Below, piece by piece: positions 1-5,532 of a stretch of 21,915 nt of DNA; within the stretch, counting starts at the first letter, position 1, and every line of letters begins with the position of its first letter. The stretch covers positions 1 to 21,915 of the forward strand of contig QIKG01000122.1 in NCBI GenBank assembly GCA_003232965.1. The letters are read 5' to 3'. Source of the stretch: Oceanospirillales bacterium (GTDB lineage: Bacteria; Pseudomonadota; Gammaproteobacteria; Xanthomonadales; SZUA-36). The notes under the pieces are model-generated. The model saw only the letters and a list, made by a program, of their open reading frames with translations. It made no database searches and was not told the DNA's origin. Position numbers and translations under genes: made by a program.

Positions 1-157
1 ATTCGCGAAATTAATTTGAAAATAGAAAAAGAAAATAAAAAAACTATTCCAGATATAAAATTCAACACTATTTTTATGGTCGCGCTGAGAAGTTACATTA
101 ACTAACCCACGTAACTGACGAACGGTACATAACTAAAAGTAGTTAAACTATTACCCG
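1..157. repeat. Left terminal inverted repeat (TIR)
   Basis: Positions 1-157 are the inverted counterpart of 21759-21915. Bases 1-91 match perfectly. Bases 92-157 match except at 92, 103, 107, 116, 132, 136 and 146, and similarity ends at 158. The outer part is A-rich on this strand and starts with two short palindromes, TTCGCGAA (2-9) and AAATTAATTT (8-17). A perfect core flanked by a diverged inner part is what real TIRs look like; a fold-back assembly artefact would be identical throughout. TIRs of this size are known in protein-primed linear replicons such as PRD1, and inverted ends also occur in hairpin-telomere replicons. The sequence alone does not say which applies here. Confidence 0.96.
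120..149 (+). promoter_or_regulatory. Candidate rightward promoter inside the left TIR
   Basis: The diverged inner TIR keeps GACGAACGGTACATA (117-131) and a -10-like TAAACT (144-149). The mirror copy at the other end has TATACT. Each lies just before the first gene reading inward from its end. No good -35 hexamer is visible, so the promoter call rests on placement and conservation only. Confidence 0.3.
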
Positions 158-165
158 AGGACCGC

Positions 166-378
166 ATGAATAAAACCGAATACCTAGCTGAGATTGAGCG
201 ACTAGACGCAACCATTAAAGAAATTGGTGAGATCCTATTGAACGTGCTTAATAAGGTGCCCGTGGTCCCCAGCAAAGACGATACTATCGTGGTATTACTG
301 GCCGTAAGCAAATCCCGTCAGCAACTCAATGATGTTGCCGAGCAAATTAAGGTGCTCAAATCAAAGGTCGCCGATTGA
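166..378 (+). CDS. Small helical protein, first gene after the left TIR
   Basis: This 70-residue protein of unknown function starts with ATG behind a GAGG ribosome site (6-nt spacing). It looks like two amphipathic helices (about residues 3-32 and 42-68) joined by a Pro/Val-rich turn (VPVVPSKDD), as in small coiled-coil hairpins. There is no signal peptide or membrane segment. It begins 9 bases inside the TIR boundary and heads a three-gene rightward operon: its TGA overlaps the next ATG (TGATG), and the GIY-YIG nuclease follows. Its place next to the terminus would suit a role at the end, but nothing in the sequence shows that. No family recognised. Confidence 0.72.
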   Translation: MNKTEYLAEIERLDATIKEIGEILLNVLNKVPVVPSKDDTIVVLLAVSKSRQQLNDVAEQIKVLKSKVAD

Positions 379-731
379 TGTCCCCAGAGCAGGACCAGTT
401 GCTGGTTGCCTCCAATACTCCCGCTAAGCTCACGGCCGCTTTCGGCACCGAACAAGGTGCGAGTGACGGACTCCAAATACCCGCAGTGCTCGATGCCCTT
501 AAAAAGTCCCTGATTTACGACCTTAAAATGGTTGATGTGCTCCTTACAGCGGAGCTGGATGCCATTGATGGTCGCTGTAGTGGGTGTGACCGCGACCTGT
601 CCCTGCCCGACAGCACATGCCAAGATCATTGCGCAGAATGCTGCCCAGGATCAATCGGCATGGCTAGGCGTCATCTATCCTATGCCTATTTTGAGACTAT
701 AGAGGATGTACAAGTTTTTAACGAGGATTAA
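378..731 (+). CDS. Cys-rich protein, possible zinc-binding
   Basis: 117 residues, function unknown. I place the start at the ATG at 378, which overlaps the upstream stop as TGATG, rather than the TTG one codon earlier. The N-terminal half is helical. A cysteine cluster near residues 67-88 has the pattern C-x2-C-x11-C-x3-C-x2-C-C, which could hold one or more metal ions; the tail is acidic (ends FNED). Coupled translation with both neighbours puts it in the TIR-proximal operon with the GIY-YIG nuclease. Metal binding is an inference from cysteine spacing; the pattern matches no specific zinc-finger class I know. Confidence 0.72.
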   Translation: MSPEQDQLLVASNTPAKLTAAFGTEQGASDGLQIPAVLDALKKSLIYDLKMVDVLLTAELDAIDGRCSGCDRDLSLPDSTCQDHCAECCPGSIGMARRHLSYAYFETIEDVQVFNED

Positions 732-733
732 CG

Positions 734-1213
734 ATGCTCCATAAAACCATGCCGCATAGATTTTCCGAGCCCAACAACTTCGGCCACTGGGAGTTGCTCT
801 TTACCAAAAAACGCGACCTGTACCTACCCGACGAATTCTTCGGCTTCGTGTACGTGATCCGGGAATTATCCGGCGAATTTTACATAGGCAAAAAGCAATT
901 CCATCGCTACCACAAAGGCAAAACCCGGCCGCACTCGGAGTCAAGCTGGCGATCTTACAAGGGATCAAGCAAGCTGTTAAACCCACAAAAAGGCGACTTT
1001 AGAGCCATCCTTAGCTGCCATCAATCAAGGGGTGGCTTGGCCTATGCCGAATCCAAACTCCAGTTTCTCACCGATTGCATGATGCGCCCAGGCGAGTTTC
1101 TGAATCGGTATATCGCGGAGATAAAATTTAAAGTGGCCCCGCTGACGCCATTGGAAATCAAGCATTCAACCCGGCGCACCAAGCACCCGTTGGGCTTCTG
1201 GCCAACGCCTTAA
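734..1213 (+). CDS. SegE-like GIY-YIG endonuclease
   Basis: 159 residues with a GIY-YIG nuclease core. The first signature strand is GFVYVIRELSG (residues 37-47) and the second is FYIGKK (49-54), followed by the basic stretch HRYHKGKTRPH, then SWRSYKGSSKLL (71-82), and the helix YAESKLQFL with the likely catalytic Glu106. This order matches the phage SegE-type family (T4 seg genes and relatives). These are usually small DNA endonucleases, often selfish homing enzymes. A GAGG site sits about 7 nt before the ATG. It ends the TIR-adjacent operon and is followed by a bidirectional hairpin terminator. It may be a homing enzyme, or a nuclease acting on competing DNA. The family call is firm; the biological role is open. 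Confidence 0.85.
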   Translation: MLHKTMPHRFSEPNNFGHWELLFTKKRDLYLPDEFFGFVYVIRELSGEFYIGKKQFHRYHKGKTRPHSESSWRSYKGSSKLLNPQKGDFRAILSCHQSRGGLAYAESKLQFLTDCMMRPGEFLNRYIAEIKFKVAPLTPLEIKHSTRRTKHPLGFWPTP

Positions 1214-1233
1214 AATGCCTTTATTTTAGGCAC

Positions 1234-1269
1234 AAAAAAGGCGCTACCTAATTGCTAGGTTGCGCCTTT
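1234..1269. terminator. Bidirectional hairpin terminator
   Basis: AAAGGCGC-t-ACCTA (1237-1250) pairs with TAGGT-t-GCGCCTTT (1256-1269) around a 5-nt loop. Read leftward the stem is followed by six T (1234-1239), giving a strong terminator for the leftward gene ending at 1288. Read rightward the T run is weak but follows the nuclease gene. A smaller stem TGCCT/AGGCA lies at 1216-1232. Confidence 0.8.
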
Positions 1270-1287
1270 AATTTGCTTATGTTGCGG

Positions 1288-1516
1288 CTAAAGAGCCATT
1301 AAGGTGCGTAAGTCGGCCACATCTAGGTAGGCTAAGCTGTTGTGGATATCAGGCGAAACTTGAAGCATAAAGTTGATTTGTGGACCCAAATCAAACTGCT
1401 TTAAAATATCCGGGTCCAGCAGCAAAAACAGGTTATCTGGCAACTGCCCAGCATCCCATTTTTGCTGATAAGCAGCCGAGAGCGCCTTGGTTTGCGGTAT
1501 CGTTATTAATGTTCAT
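1288..1516 (-). pseudogene. Small hypothetical protein with apparent frameshift after the start codon
   Basis: The leftward strand has a strong ribosome site (AAGGGGG, 7 nt before ATG at 1516), but that frame stops after 27 codons. The +1 frame is open and protein-like for about 74 codons from just after the ATG to the TAG at 1288. It contains AYQQKWDAGQLPDNLFLLLD and ends DLRTLMAL, and a terminator follows at once. The span is one base more than a multiple of three. If the base after ATG were absent, the product would be about 75 residues. It could be a consensus error, a true inactivating indel or programmed frameshifting. It follows the 1603-1956 gene on the same strand. No family recognised. 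Confidence 0.6.
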
Positions 1517-1602
1517 AATATGCCCCCTTAAGGGAAGATAACCCGTCGCAGTATTACGAAAGGTTATATCACATCATAGAGGGTAAAAGGGGCTTTGTCA
1601 AA

Positions 1603-1956
1603 TCAATGGCCGTAATCCACTATCACGGCACGAGCCGCATCCAAGCAAAATTTTAAATTGTAAAAGGCGGCCAGAGGTTGCCGCTTACCCGCCACCAAAT
1701 AAACCCGTTGGCCCTTATCCATATACCACGCCATTTCAAGGCGCAAATCATCGTATTCGTCGGCGGCTAAAATATCCTTCGCGATTGCCCCAATCCTTGA
1801 TTTGTGCTGTTGCTCGTGGGACAGGCCCGATTGGGCGTAAAATTCATCATCCTCATCGGGCGTGATCGTCGTGTGCCAGATAAACGTGCTTTCGCCGTTT
1901 GCTGGGTCGTGCGCCACTAAGTGGTACCGCTTGTTTTTGAGATAGTTGCTTTTCAT
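1603..1956 (-). CDS. Hypothetical protein
   Basis: 117 residues, function not recognised. The frame is open further upstream to a TTG at 2049, but I choose the ATG at 1956 because GGAG lies 9 nt before it and the upstream extension has no ribosome site. The protein begins MKSNYLKNKRYHLVAHDP and looks like a compact soluble alpha/beta domain with an acidic middle (DEDDEF, DEYDDL) and C-terminal HGH-type ending (VDYGH). No signal peptide or membrane segment. It is the leading gene of a short leftward pair with the frameshifted 1288-1516 gene, divergent from the ClpP-like operon that starts at 2068; the shared promoter region is therefore about 1957-2067. Confidence 0.68.
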   Translation of the reverse strand: MKSNYLKNKRYHLVAHDPANGESTFIWHTTITPDEDDEFYAQSGLSHEQQHKSRIGAIAKDILAADEYDDLRLEMAWYMDKGQRVYLVAGKRQPLAAFYNLKFCLDAARAVIVDYGH

Positions 1957-2067
1957 CTGCTGCTGCTCCGGTTTGGTTGTCCCGGGGATTATACGAATCG
2001 CGATCCATTTGTCAAGCCATTCCCGGCGACTATATGACGGCAACAACAACTAAATGAGAGTCTAAAA

Positions 2068-2580
2068 ATGATCGAATTTGACGATGAAATAATAGTAGTG
2101 GATAGTAGTGTGTATTTACTTGAGAGGATGGAAGAAAGCGAGAAATATGAATTGGCGTGTGAGAATTTACGCAACAGCCCCGACATTGAGATTATCATTA
2201 ATTCCCCCGGTGGGGCTGTTAGCATTGCAATGATGCTCGTCGCGGCGATGAACGCCAATCAAAATCACAAACCACGGGCGCTGATCACGGGCCAATGCCA
2301 CTCATCAGCAAGCTTGGTGGCCCTGCTAGCCCCTGGTGGCTGCTGGGCAACAACTGGCAGTTATATGTGCTGCCACCAAGTCTATCTTGAGCTTAACGGG
2401 TCGCCGCAAAGCATCAACGTCGAAACGGCGTTTTACAAAAAGTGGTCAAAAAAGTTGATGAACACTGCCTATAAGGGTTTTTTAACTCCCGTAGAAATAC
2501 AGTCGCTACTAGATGGTGCTGAAATTTGGCTGGATCATGACGACATCAATAAGCGCCTGACTAAGAGGGACAAACGATGA
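2068..2580 (+). CDS. ClpP-like (S14-type) serine protease
   Basis: 170 residues with the ClpP/crotonase-like fold signature. INSPGGAVSIAMMLVAAM (44-61) matches the ClpP oxyanion/Gly-Gly strand. GQCHSSASLVALLAPG (75-90) matches the nucleophile elbow, with Ser79 as the likely nucleophile, and MCCHQVY places His103 as the catalytic histidine. The usual Asp of ClpP, expected just before FLTPVEIQ, is Lys136 here, so the third triad member is missing or moved (Asp156-Asp159 are nearby candidates). ClpP-like proteases in tailed phages usually mature capsids and sit just upstream of the coat gene. This one is about 18 kb away, on the other strand, in a chain with a MORN-like and two membrane genes through ATGA overlaps. 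It may act in capsid maturation, host takeover or processing of its neighbours. Confidence 0.82.
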   Translation: MIEFDDEIIVVDSSVYLLERMEESEKYELACENLRNSPDIEIIINSPGGAVSIAMMLVAAMNANQNHKPRALITGQCHSSASLVALLAPGGCWATTGSYMCCHQVYLELNGSPQSINVETAFYKKWSKKLMNTAYKGFLTPVEIQSLLDGAEIWLDHDDINKRLTKRDKR

Positions 2581-3071
2581 TTAACGATGATGTGGCTATT
2601 TTTACACTCGATGATTTCTTAAAATTGCCGGAGCACGAATATTCAATCCAGTCGCAAAAAGAGGTGAATGGCGAACTCGTGACCAAAGTTAATACCTCCT
2701 TTTATAATTACTCTTTTCTCGGCCAGCTTCTCCATAGCTTTGACGACATGCCATCGCTTTACACCGCAGTGGACAGCGTTTGCGCCGCGTGGCATAAGCA
2801 GGGGCTTTATCACCGCGAGTATGGCCCGGCGTATTACAACGGGGAAGAAATTTTATGGTATCTCGACGGAGAAGAGATAGAGCTGATGAGGGACCAAGAA
2901 GAAATTTTGGATGGTTTTGATTCGCTTAAAAATTGGATCGATTACATTAATTTGCCTAGGAATGTAGATGAAACCTATCAGCTGATTCATGATAATGAAT
3001 ATTTCTTTGAGCTGCTTACCGAGCCGACTGCCAAACAACTTCGGGTACATCAAATGGCTCATTTGCTATGA
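2577..3071 (+). CDS. Protein with MORN-like HRxxGPA repeat
   Basis: 164 acidic residues. The middle, W72 to E100, reads WHKQGLYHREYGPAYYNG and then LWYLDGEE. This is the aromatic, Gly-Pro-Ala beta-hairpin motif (MORN-like) common in uncharacterised proteins of large tailed phages and their hosts, where it often comes in tandem; here there is one full copy. The rest is helical and unrecognised. The ATG at 2577 overlaps the ClpP-like stop (ATGA), and the stop overlaps the next ATG the same way, so translation is likely coupled along the chain. A function cannot be assigned. Confidence 0.75.
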   Translation: MINDDVAIFTLDDFLKLPEHEYSIQSQKEVNGELVTKVNTSFYNYSFLGQLLHSFDDMPSLYTAVDSVCAAWHKQGLYHREYGPAYYNGEEILWYLDGEEIELMRDQEEILDGFDSLKNWIDYINLPRNVDETYQLIHDNEYFFELLTEPTAKQLRVHQMAHLL

Positions 3072-3229
3072 GAAAAGACATAACAATGGTGCTGATCATT
3101 GGATCGTTTTTGGTGCTGCTCTGGGCACCAGATGCGCTGGATCGGAGTTATCGAGTGACTTGTATGGGCGTCCAATTAACTCATTATCAAAGCTGCATGG
3201 AGCTACATGGTTTGGAGGTGTTTGGATGA
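3068..3229 (+). CDS. Tiny single-span membrane protein
   Basis: 53 residues. The N-terminus MRKD leads straight into a hydrophobic helix (about residues 6-20, MVLIIGSFLVLLWA), then a short polar tail with Cys32 and Cys43 (C-x10-C). It could also be read as an uncleaved signal sequence. The start is set by an ATGA overlap with the 2577-3071 gene, and its own stop overlaps the next ATG the same way. A pair of overlapping tiny membrane genes recalls phage holin or spanin arrangements, but no specific holin or spanin family is recognised. The cysteine pair resembles that of the next gene and of the opposing leftward genes. Confidence 0.68.
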   Translation: MRKDITMVLIIGSFLVLLWAPDALDRSYRVTCMGVQLTHYQSCMELHGLEVFG

Positions 3230-3435
3230 AAATCAGCGACGAAACTAAAGGATATTTGGCATTGGCGCTGGTGTGTGTGGCTTTGGCTAGCTTAGCTTTT
3301 TCCGTGCTCAAGAAGAAACCTGAGAGTAGTAAATTTGCGCTAGGTGAGCGTGAAAGAAGAACAGAGTGCTATGCGGCTCATCCAGACCACCTAGCAGCTT
3401 GTTTGGATCTGTGGGGGTTGAAGCCGCTAAAGTGA
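3226..3435 (+). CDS. Small single-span membrane protein with C-x10-C tail
   Basis: 69 residues. I choose the ATG at 3226, overlapping the previous stop as ATGA, rather than upstream starts in the same frame. A hydrophobic helix (about 10-28, YLALALVCVALASLAFSVL) is followed by KKK and then a tail with Cys48 and Cys59 (C-x10-C). By the positive-inside rule the KKK end would face the cytoplasm. It ends the ATGA chain that starts with the ClpP-like gene, and its last 9 bases overlap the end of the convergent gene 3427-3660, with no terminator visible between them. Confidence 0.68.
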   Translation: MKISDETKGYLALALVCVALASLAFSVLKKKPESSKFALGERERRTECYAAHPDHLAACLDLWGLKPLK

Positions 3436-3660
3436 TTTTAACGGCTGTCCGGGATGTGCTCCTGGACTCACCAGTGGTCTAACCCTTTTGATCACATCGT
3501 AGCATTCAATGTATGGTGTCGTTTGGACGCATATAGCCATAGCAGCGTCTTTATTGCTGCTTTTAACTTTATAGGTATATGTAAACAGCCCAATGATAAT
3601 TGCCACCAGCGCCAAAAAAATTAAAAAACCCCACATGCTTTCTTTTGATTCATCATCCAT
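3427..3660 (-). CDS. Small single-span membrane protein with C-x8-C tail
   Basis: 77 residues. An acidic start (MDDESKES) precedes a strongly hydrophobic helix (about 10-29, WGFLIFLALVAIIIGLF), then a basic stretch and Cys44-x8-Cys53 in DAAMAICVQTTPYIECYDVI. It is paralogous to the frameshifted gene just upstream, which has DAAMVECVKTIPWDECYSIV. The start ATG at 3660 overlaps the end of that reading frame (3653), with AAGGGGAAG as ribosome site. It is the last gene of the leftward mini-membrane array 4360-3427. Function unknown; a lysis, superinfection or membrane-redox role is possible but not shown. Confidence 0.75.
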   Translation of the reverse strand: MDDESKESMWGFLIFLALVAIIIGLFTYTYKVKSSNKDAAMAICVQTTPYIECYDVIKRVRPLVSPGAHPGQPLKSL

Positions 3661-3852
3661 TTAGTCTTCCCCTTACGACAATTGAGTAACATTCGTCCCA
3701 CGGTATCGTTTTTACACATTCCACCATGGCGGCATCATTACGATTGTTTTTAACGCTGGATGCGATTACAAAGATAATCACTATAGTCATTCCCAGGATG
3801 ATGAAAAACGCCCAACCTTGGCAAATTCTCTGCTAATCTCTTCTTCAGTCAT
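3653..3852 (-). pseudogene. Frameshifted paralogue of the 3427-3660 membrane protein
   Basis: GGAG and an ATG at 3852 start MTEEEISREFAK, which then hits a stop after 21 codons. The -1 frame continues as WAFFIILGMTIVIIFVIA, a membrane helix, then DAAMVECVKTIPWDECYS, and ends at 3653. That second part aligns with the intact neighbour (WGFLIFLAL, DAAMAICVQTTPYIECYD). One extra T near 3816 (GTTTGG instead of GTTGG) would restore one frame of about 67 codons. It is either a damaged duplicate, a consensus error or a -1 frameshift product. Confidence 0.65.
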
Positions 3853-3994
3853 TTAGATTCTCCTTTCGTATTTTATCTTCGCGGGCAAGCCGTCGTTTAG
3901 TAACCCATTCAGCAAAATACCAAATAGGTACACAGGCGACTATTAACAATCCAACGTATTTAGAAAACATGGCCGCAAATTCGTATTCAGACAT
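3845..3994 (-). CDS. 49-residue membrane protein
   Basis: Starts at the ATG at 3994 behind AAAGGAG (spacing about 7). The sequence MSEYEFAAMFSKY leads into a helix (14-32, VGLLIVACVPIWYFAEWV) followed by a very basic tail (TKRRLAREDKIRKE). The positive-inside rule puts the C-terminus in the cytoplasm. Its stop overlaps the next start by 8 bases, and its start overlaps the end of the 3987-4121 gene by 8 bases. No family recognised. It lacks the C-x8-C motif of its downstream neighbours. Confidence 0.65.
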   Translation of the reverse strand: MSEYEFAAMFSKYVGLLIVACVPIWYFAEWVTKRRLAREDKIRKENLND

Positions 3995-4121
3995 TTCGTT
4001 TCTCCTTTAGTTTTTCATTTGCGCGTTTACACCGTCCTTCAGCGATCAAAAACCCGATTTGAAATGCTGCCAGTGCATATAAAAACATTGAGCCCAGGAT
4101 TAAAAGACTTATATCAGTCAT
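3987..4121 (-). CDS. 44-residue membrane protein
   Basis: Starts at the ATG at 4121, seven nt after AAAGGAG, in a 22-base stretch (4114-4135) repeated exactly at the start of the frameshifted gene (3845-3866). A hydrophobic helix (about 4-26, ISLLILGSMFLYALAAF onward) is followed by a basic tail (GRCKRANEKLKEKRN). It overlaps the end of gene 4118-4360 as ATGA and the next gene by 8 bases. The function is unknown; its size and topology would suit a small holin-like or regulatory membrane peptide. Confidence 0.65.
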   Translation of the reverse strand: MTDISLLILGSMFLYALAAFQIGFLIAEGRCKRANEKLKEKRNV

Positions 4122-4360
4122 TTAGATTCTCCTTTAGTGATTCGAATGCCGTCGCTGTTTGGGAGATGCTCCCAGGTCATATCCGAGCGGTTGTTGAGCA
4201 TATTAATGATGTGTAAAAGTGATTCTGGGCTGCTTTGAAAGGGCTTCATCAACCCTGGGTGCTCATCGCTCGCGCCGGGCATGAGGTCCGATAGGGTGTT
4301 GGATAGCCAAATGTCAGCCACGAGTAATTTTTCTGAGTCTTTCTTAGTGATTAATTTCAT
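4118..4360 (-). CDS. Hypothetical protein heading the mini-membrane array
   Basis: 80 soluble-looking residues beginning MKLITKKDSEKLLVADIW, with a central turn-rich segment (MPGASDEHPGLMK) and a helix near HIINMLNN. The ribosome site is AAAGG. The stop overlaps the next ATG (ATGA), so it heads a leftward chain of five tightly coupled reading frames. Upstream lie three tandem TTAAG units (on the given strand) and the terminator at 4398-4427. No sigma-28-like promoter is seen here. No family recognised. Confidence 0.65.
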   Translation of the reverse strand: MKLITKKDSEKLLVADIWLSNTLSDLMPGASDEHPGLMKPFQSSPESLLHIINMLNNRSDMTWEHLPNSDGIRITKGESK

Positions 4361-4397
4361 TTCGTTTGCCTTTAAGTTAAGTTAAGTTAATTTAGTT

Positions 4398-4427
4398 AAA
4401 AAAATGGCCACTGTTTTAACAGTGGCC
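4398..4427 (-). terminator. Leftward rho-independent terminator
   Basis: GGCCACTG (4406-4413) pairs with CAGTGGCC (4420-4427). On the leftward strand the stem is followed by seven T (4398-4404). It closes the lipoprotein operon (4974 down to about 4438) and separates it from the mini-membrane array. Confidence 0.85.
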
Positions 4428-4511
4428 TAATAGCCTTTTATGCGGGCTCTTGTGGCTGAAGCAAGATAACGGGGATGTGCTTAGACACCCTTGCCCTGAT
4501 TGTGTATAGTC

Positions 4512-4706
4512 TCAGCCGATCCCTCTTGATTGTTTAATTGTGGCAGCTTGAGCGGCTACTCGGCAGAAGCTCGTATAATTCTCGGGCGGCAATTGCGATA
4601 AATTTCTCACTGAGAAAATATCCAGTAGTTTTCCCCAAAGAGCGGCTGAAATAAGATTTTCCGAGTCGATAGTTGCTACAGGTAATTGTGTGTCAAATGT
4701 GGTCAT
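4512..4706 (-). CDS. Hypothetical protein, probably longer but for a frameshift
   Basis: 64 residues from the ATG at 4706 (GGAG 7 nt upstream; the ATG at 4712 is too close to the ribosome site). It starts MTTFDTQLPVATIDSENL and ends KQSRGIG. Past the stop, the next frame stays coding-like as DRLRLYTIRARVSKHIPV then LQPQEPA, and stops at 4438, just before the terminator. A single extra G near 4520 would join the two into about 89 residues (4438-4706). The gene follows the lipoprotein by a short gap and is probably in its sigma-28 operon. Function unknown. Confidence 0.62.
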   Translation of the reverse strand: MTTFDTQLPVATIDSENLISAALWGKLLDIFSVRNLSQLPPENYTSFCRVAAQAATIKQSRGIG

Positions 4707-4722
4707 GGTCATTCTCCAGTGA

Positions 4723-4974
4723 TTACTTAGCTTTGGATGCTTCTTTCTTTTTCAATAAAATTTGCAGACGAGATTCTTTTTCAGGCATGAGTCCAGTGGA
4801 CACATTTTTGCGTGCCATCAATTCTTGATAACGAGATTCTTGAGCGGGATTGCGCCCAGTGGCCACTGTTTCGCCACAAGACTCGGCTGTAGGTGTTTTA
4901 AAACTCACGCTGATGCTTGCGTCAAAACAGCCTGTAAGTTGTAAGACGAGGGCTATGGTTGCTAGTGTTTTCAT
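4723..4974 (-). CDS. Lipoprotein with two copies of a motif shared with the ejection protein
   Basis: 83 residues. A signal peptide with a lipobox (MKTLATIALVLQ, then LTGC with Cys16 at +1) predicts a lipid-anchored envelope protein; Phe at +2 allows outer-membrane sorting. The mature part carries two related helices: PAQESRYQELMARKNVS (43-59) and PEKESRLQILLKKKEAS (64-80). The second closely matches the PEKEARIKFLEQKKA motif that occurs twice at the N-terminus of the gp16-like protein (7481-9574). A sigma-28-type promoter sits about 34 bases upstream, and GGAG lies 9 nt before the ATG. A superinfection-exclusion or envelope-docking role is a reasonable inference but unproven. Confidence 0.8.
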   Translation of the reverse strand: MKTLATIALVLQLTGCFDASISVSFKTPTAESCGETVATGRNPAQESRYQELMARKNVSTGLMPEKESRLQILLKKKEASKAK

Positions 4975-5007
4975 TAGGTAACTCCGGTGTTGTTGTTGCT
5001 ACAAATG

Positions 5008-5034
5008 TTATCGGCCGGTGGTAAAAATACTTTA
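5008..5034 (-). promoter_or_regulatory. Sigma-28 (FliA-type) promoter P1, leftward
   Basis: Read leftward: TAAAGTAT - 11 nt - GCCGATAA. The E. coli sigma-28 consensus is TAAAGTTT-N11-GCCGATAA, so this is 15 of 16 with exact spacing. It lies about 34 bases before the lipoprotein ATG, which fits a transcription start around 5000. It also overlaps a 9-bp inverted repeat (GGCCGGTGG/CCACCGGCC, 5012-5043) that could be an operator. Confidence 0.88.
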
Positions 5035-5052
5035 GCCACCGGCCAGAAACAT

Positions 5053-5355
5053 TCACATATCGATATAATAATTGCGTATATCAGTAATTACATTGTGATC
5101 ACGAGCGGCTTGGTAGGCATTAATGTTACCACGATAAAAAGCACCTATCGAATGATACTTTTCAGCTACTAGCCATATTTTATCCACTGACCAGGTATTT
5201 TGACCGGCCATGTGCGCATAAATGCTGCCAGTTATCCGCAACCTACGAGCCGCCTTGGCACCACCAGGATATGCTTTGTTAAAGGCACTTGGCGTATTAA
5301 ATTTAAGTGCGTATTCATGGAGTTTTTCAGAATTCCATTTGATGTTTTTAGTCAT
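5053..5355 (-). CDS. Two-repeat DNA-binding-like protein
   Basis: 100 residues built of two copies of a helical repeat, W7-M49 and W55-M100. Both follow the pattern W-x3-K-[LI]-x4-A-x-K-[FY]-x4-A-F, then A-A-R and a closing I-x2-(aromatic) segment. Such repeats are typical of DNA-binding modules found alone or attached to homing-type and HNH nucleases in phages and bacteria. No nuclease domain is attached here, so it may be a regulator or a stand-alone binding module. The ribosome site is AGAGGA. It has its own sigma-28-type promoter (5388-5414), back to back with the promoter of cassette A. Confidence 0.72.
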   Translation of the reverse strand: MTKNIKWNSEKLHEYALKFNTPSAFNKAYPGGAKAARRLRITGSIYAHMAGQNTWSVDKIWLVAEKYHSIGAFYRGNINAYQAARDHNVITDIRNYYIDM

Positions 5356-5387
5356 GATCAGATCCTCTTTAGTTAGTATTCATCTAT

Positions 5388-5414
5388 TTATCGGCCGGTC
5401 CAGGGAATACTTTA
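5388..5414 (-). promoter_or_regulatory. Sigma-28 (FliA-type) promoter P2, leftward
   Basis: Read leftward: TAAAGTAT - 11 nt - GCCGATAA, identical to P1 in both boxes and sharing ACCG at the end of the spacer. It lies about 33 bases before the ATG at 5355, with the -10 edge in the position expected for a short leader. Confidence 0.88.
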
Positions 5415-5446
5415 GGCGCTATTTTACCTCCATACCAATTTAATTC

Positions 5447-5473
5447 TAAAGGTTTCCAAATCAGCGCCGATAA
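5447..5473 (+). promoter_or_regulatory. Sigma-28 (FliA-type) promoter P3, rightward
   Basis: TAAAGGTT - 11 nt - GCCGATAA, 15 of 16 against the FliA consensus with exact spacing. It diverges from P2, with 32 bases between their outer edges, and precedes cassette A's gene by about 60 bases. Confidence 0.88.
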
Positions 5474-5532
5474 CCATATTCGAGAGCAGCGGGACTTCCC
5501 CAAAACCTCATTAACGAAAGCGAGAAATTATC

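Noticed and set aside
318..629. Leftward ORF opposite the TIR-proximal operon
   Set aside because: A shadow of the two rightward genes, without ribosome site or coding signature.
2989..3435. Long version of the 3226 gene starting at 2989
   Set aside because: It would cover the end of the MORN-like gene and all of the 53-residue gene; the ATGA chain supports the shorter gene.
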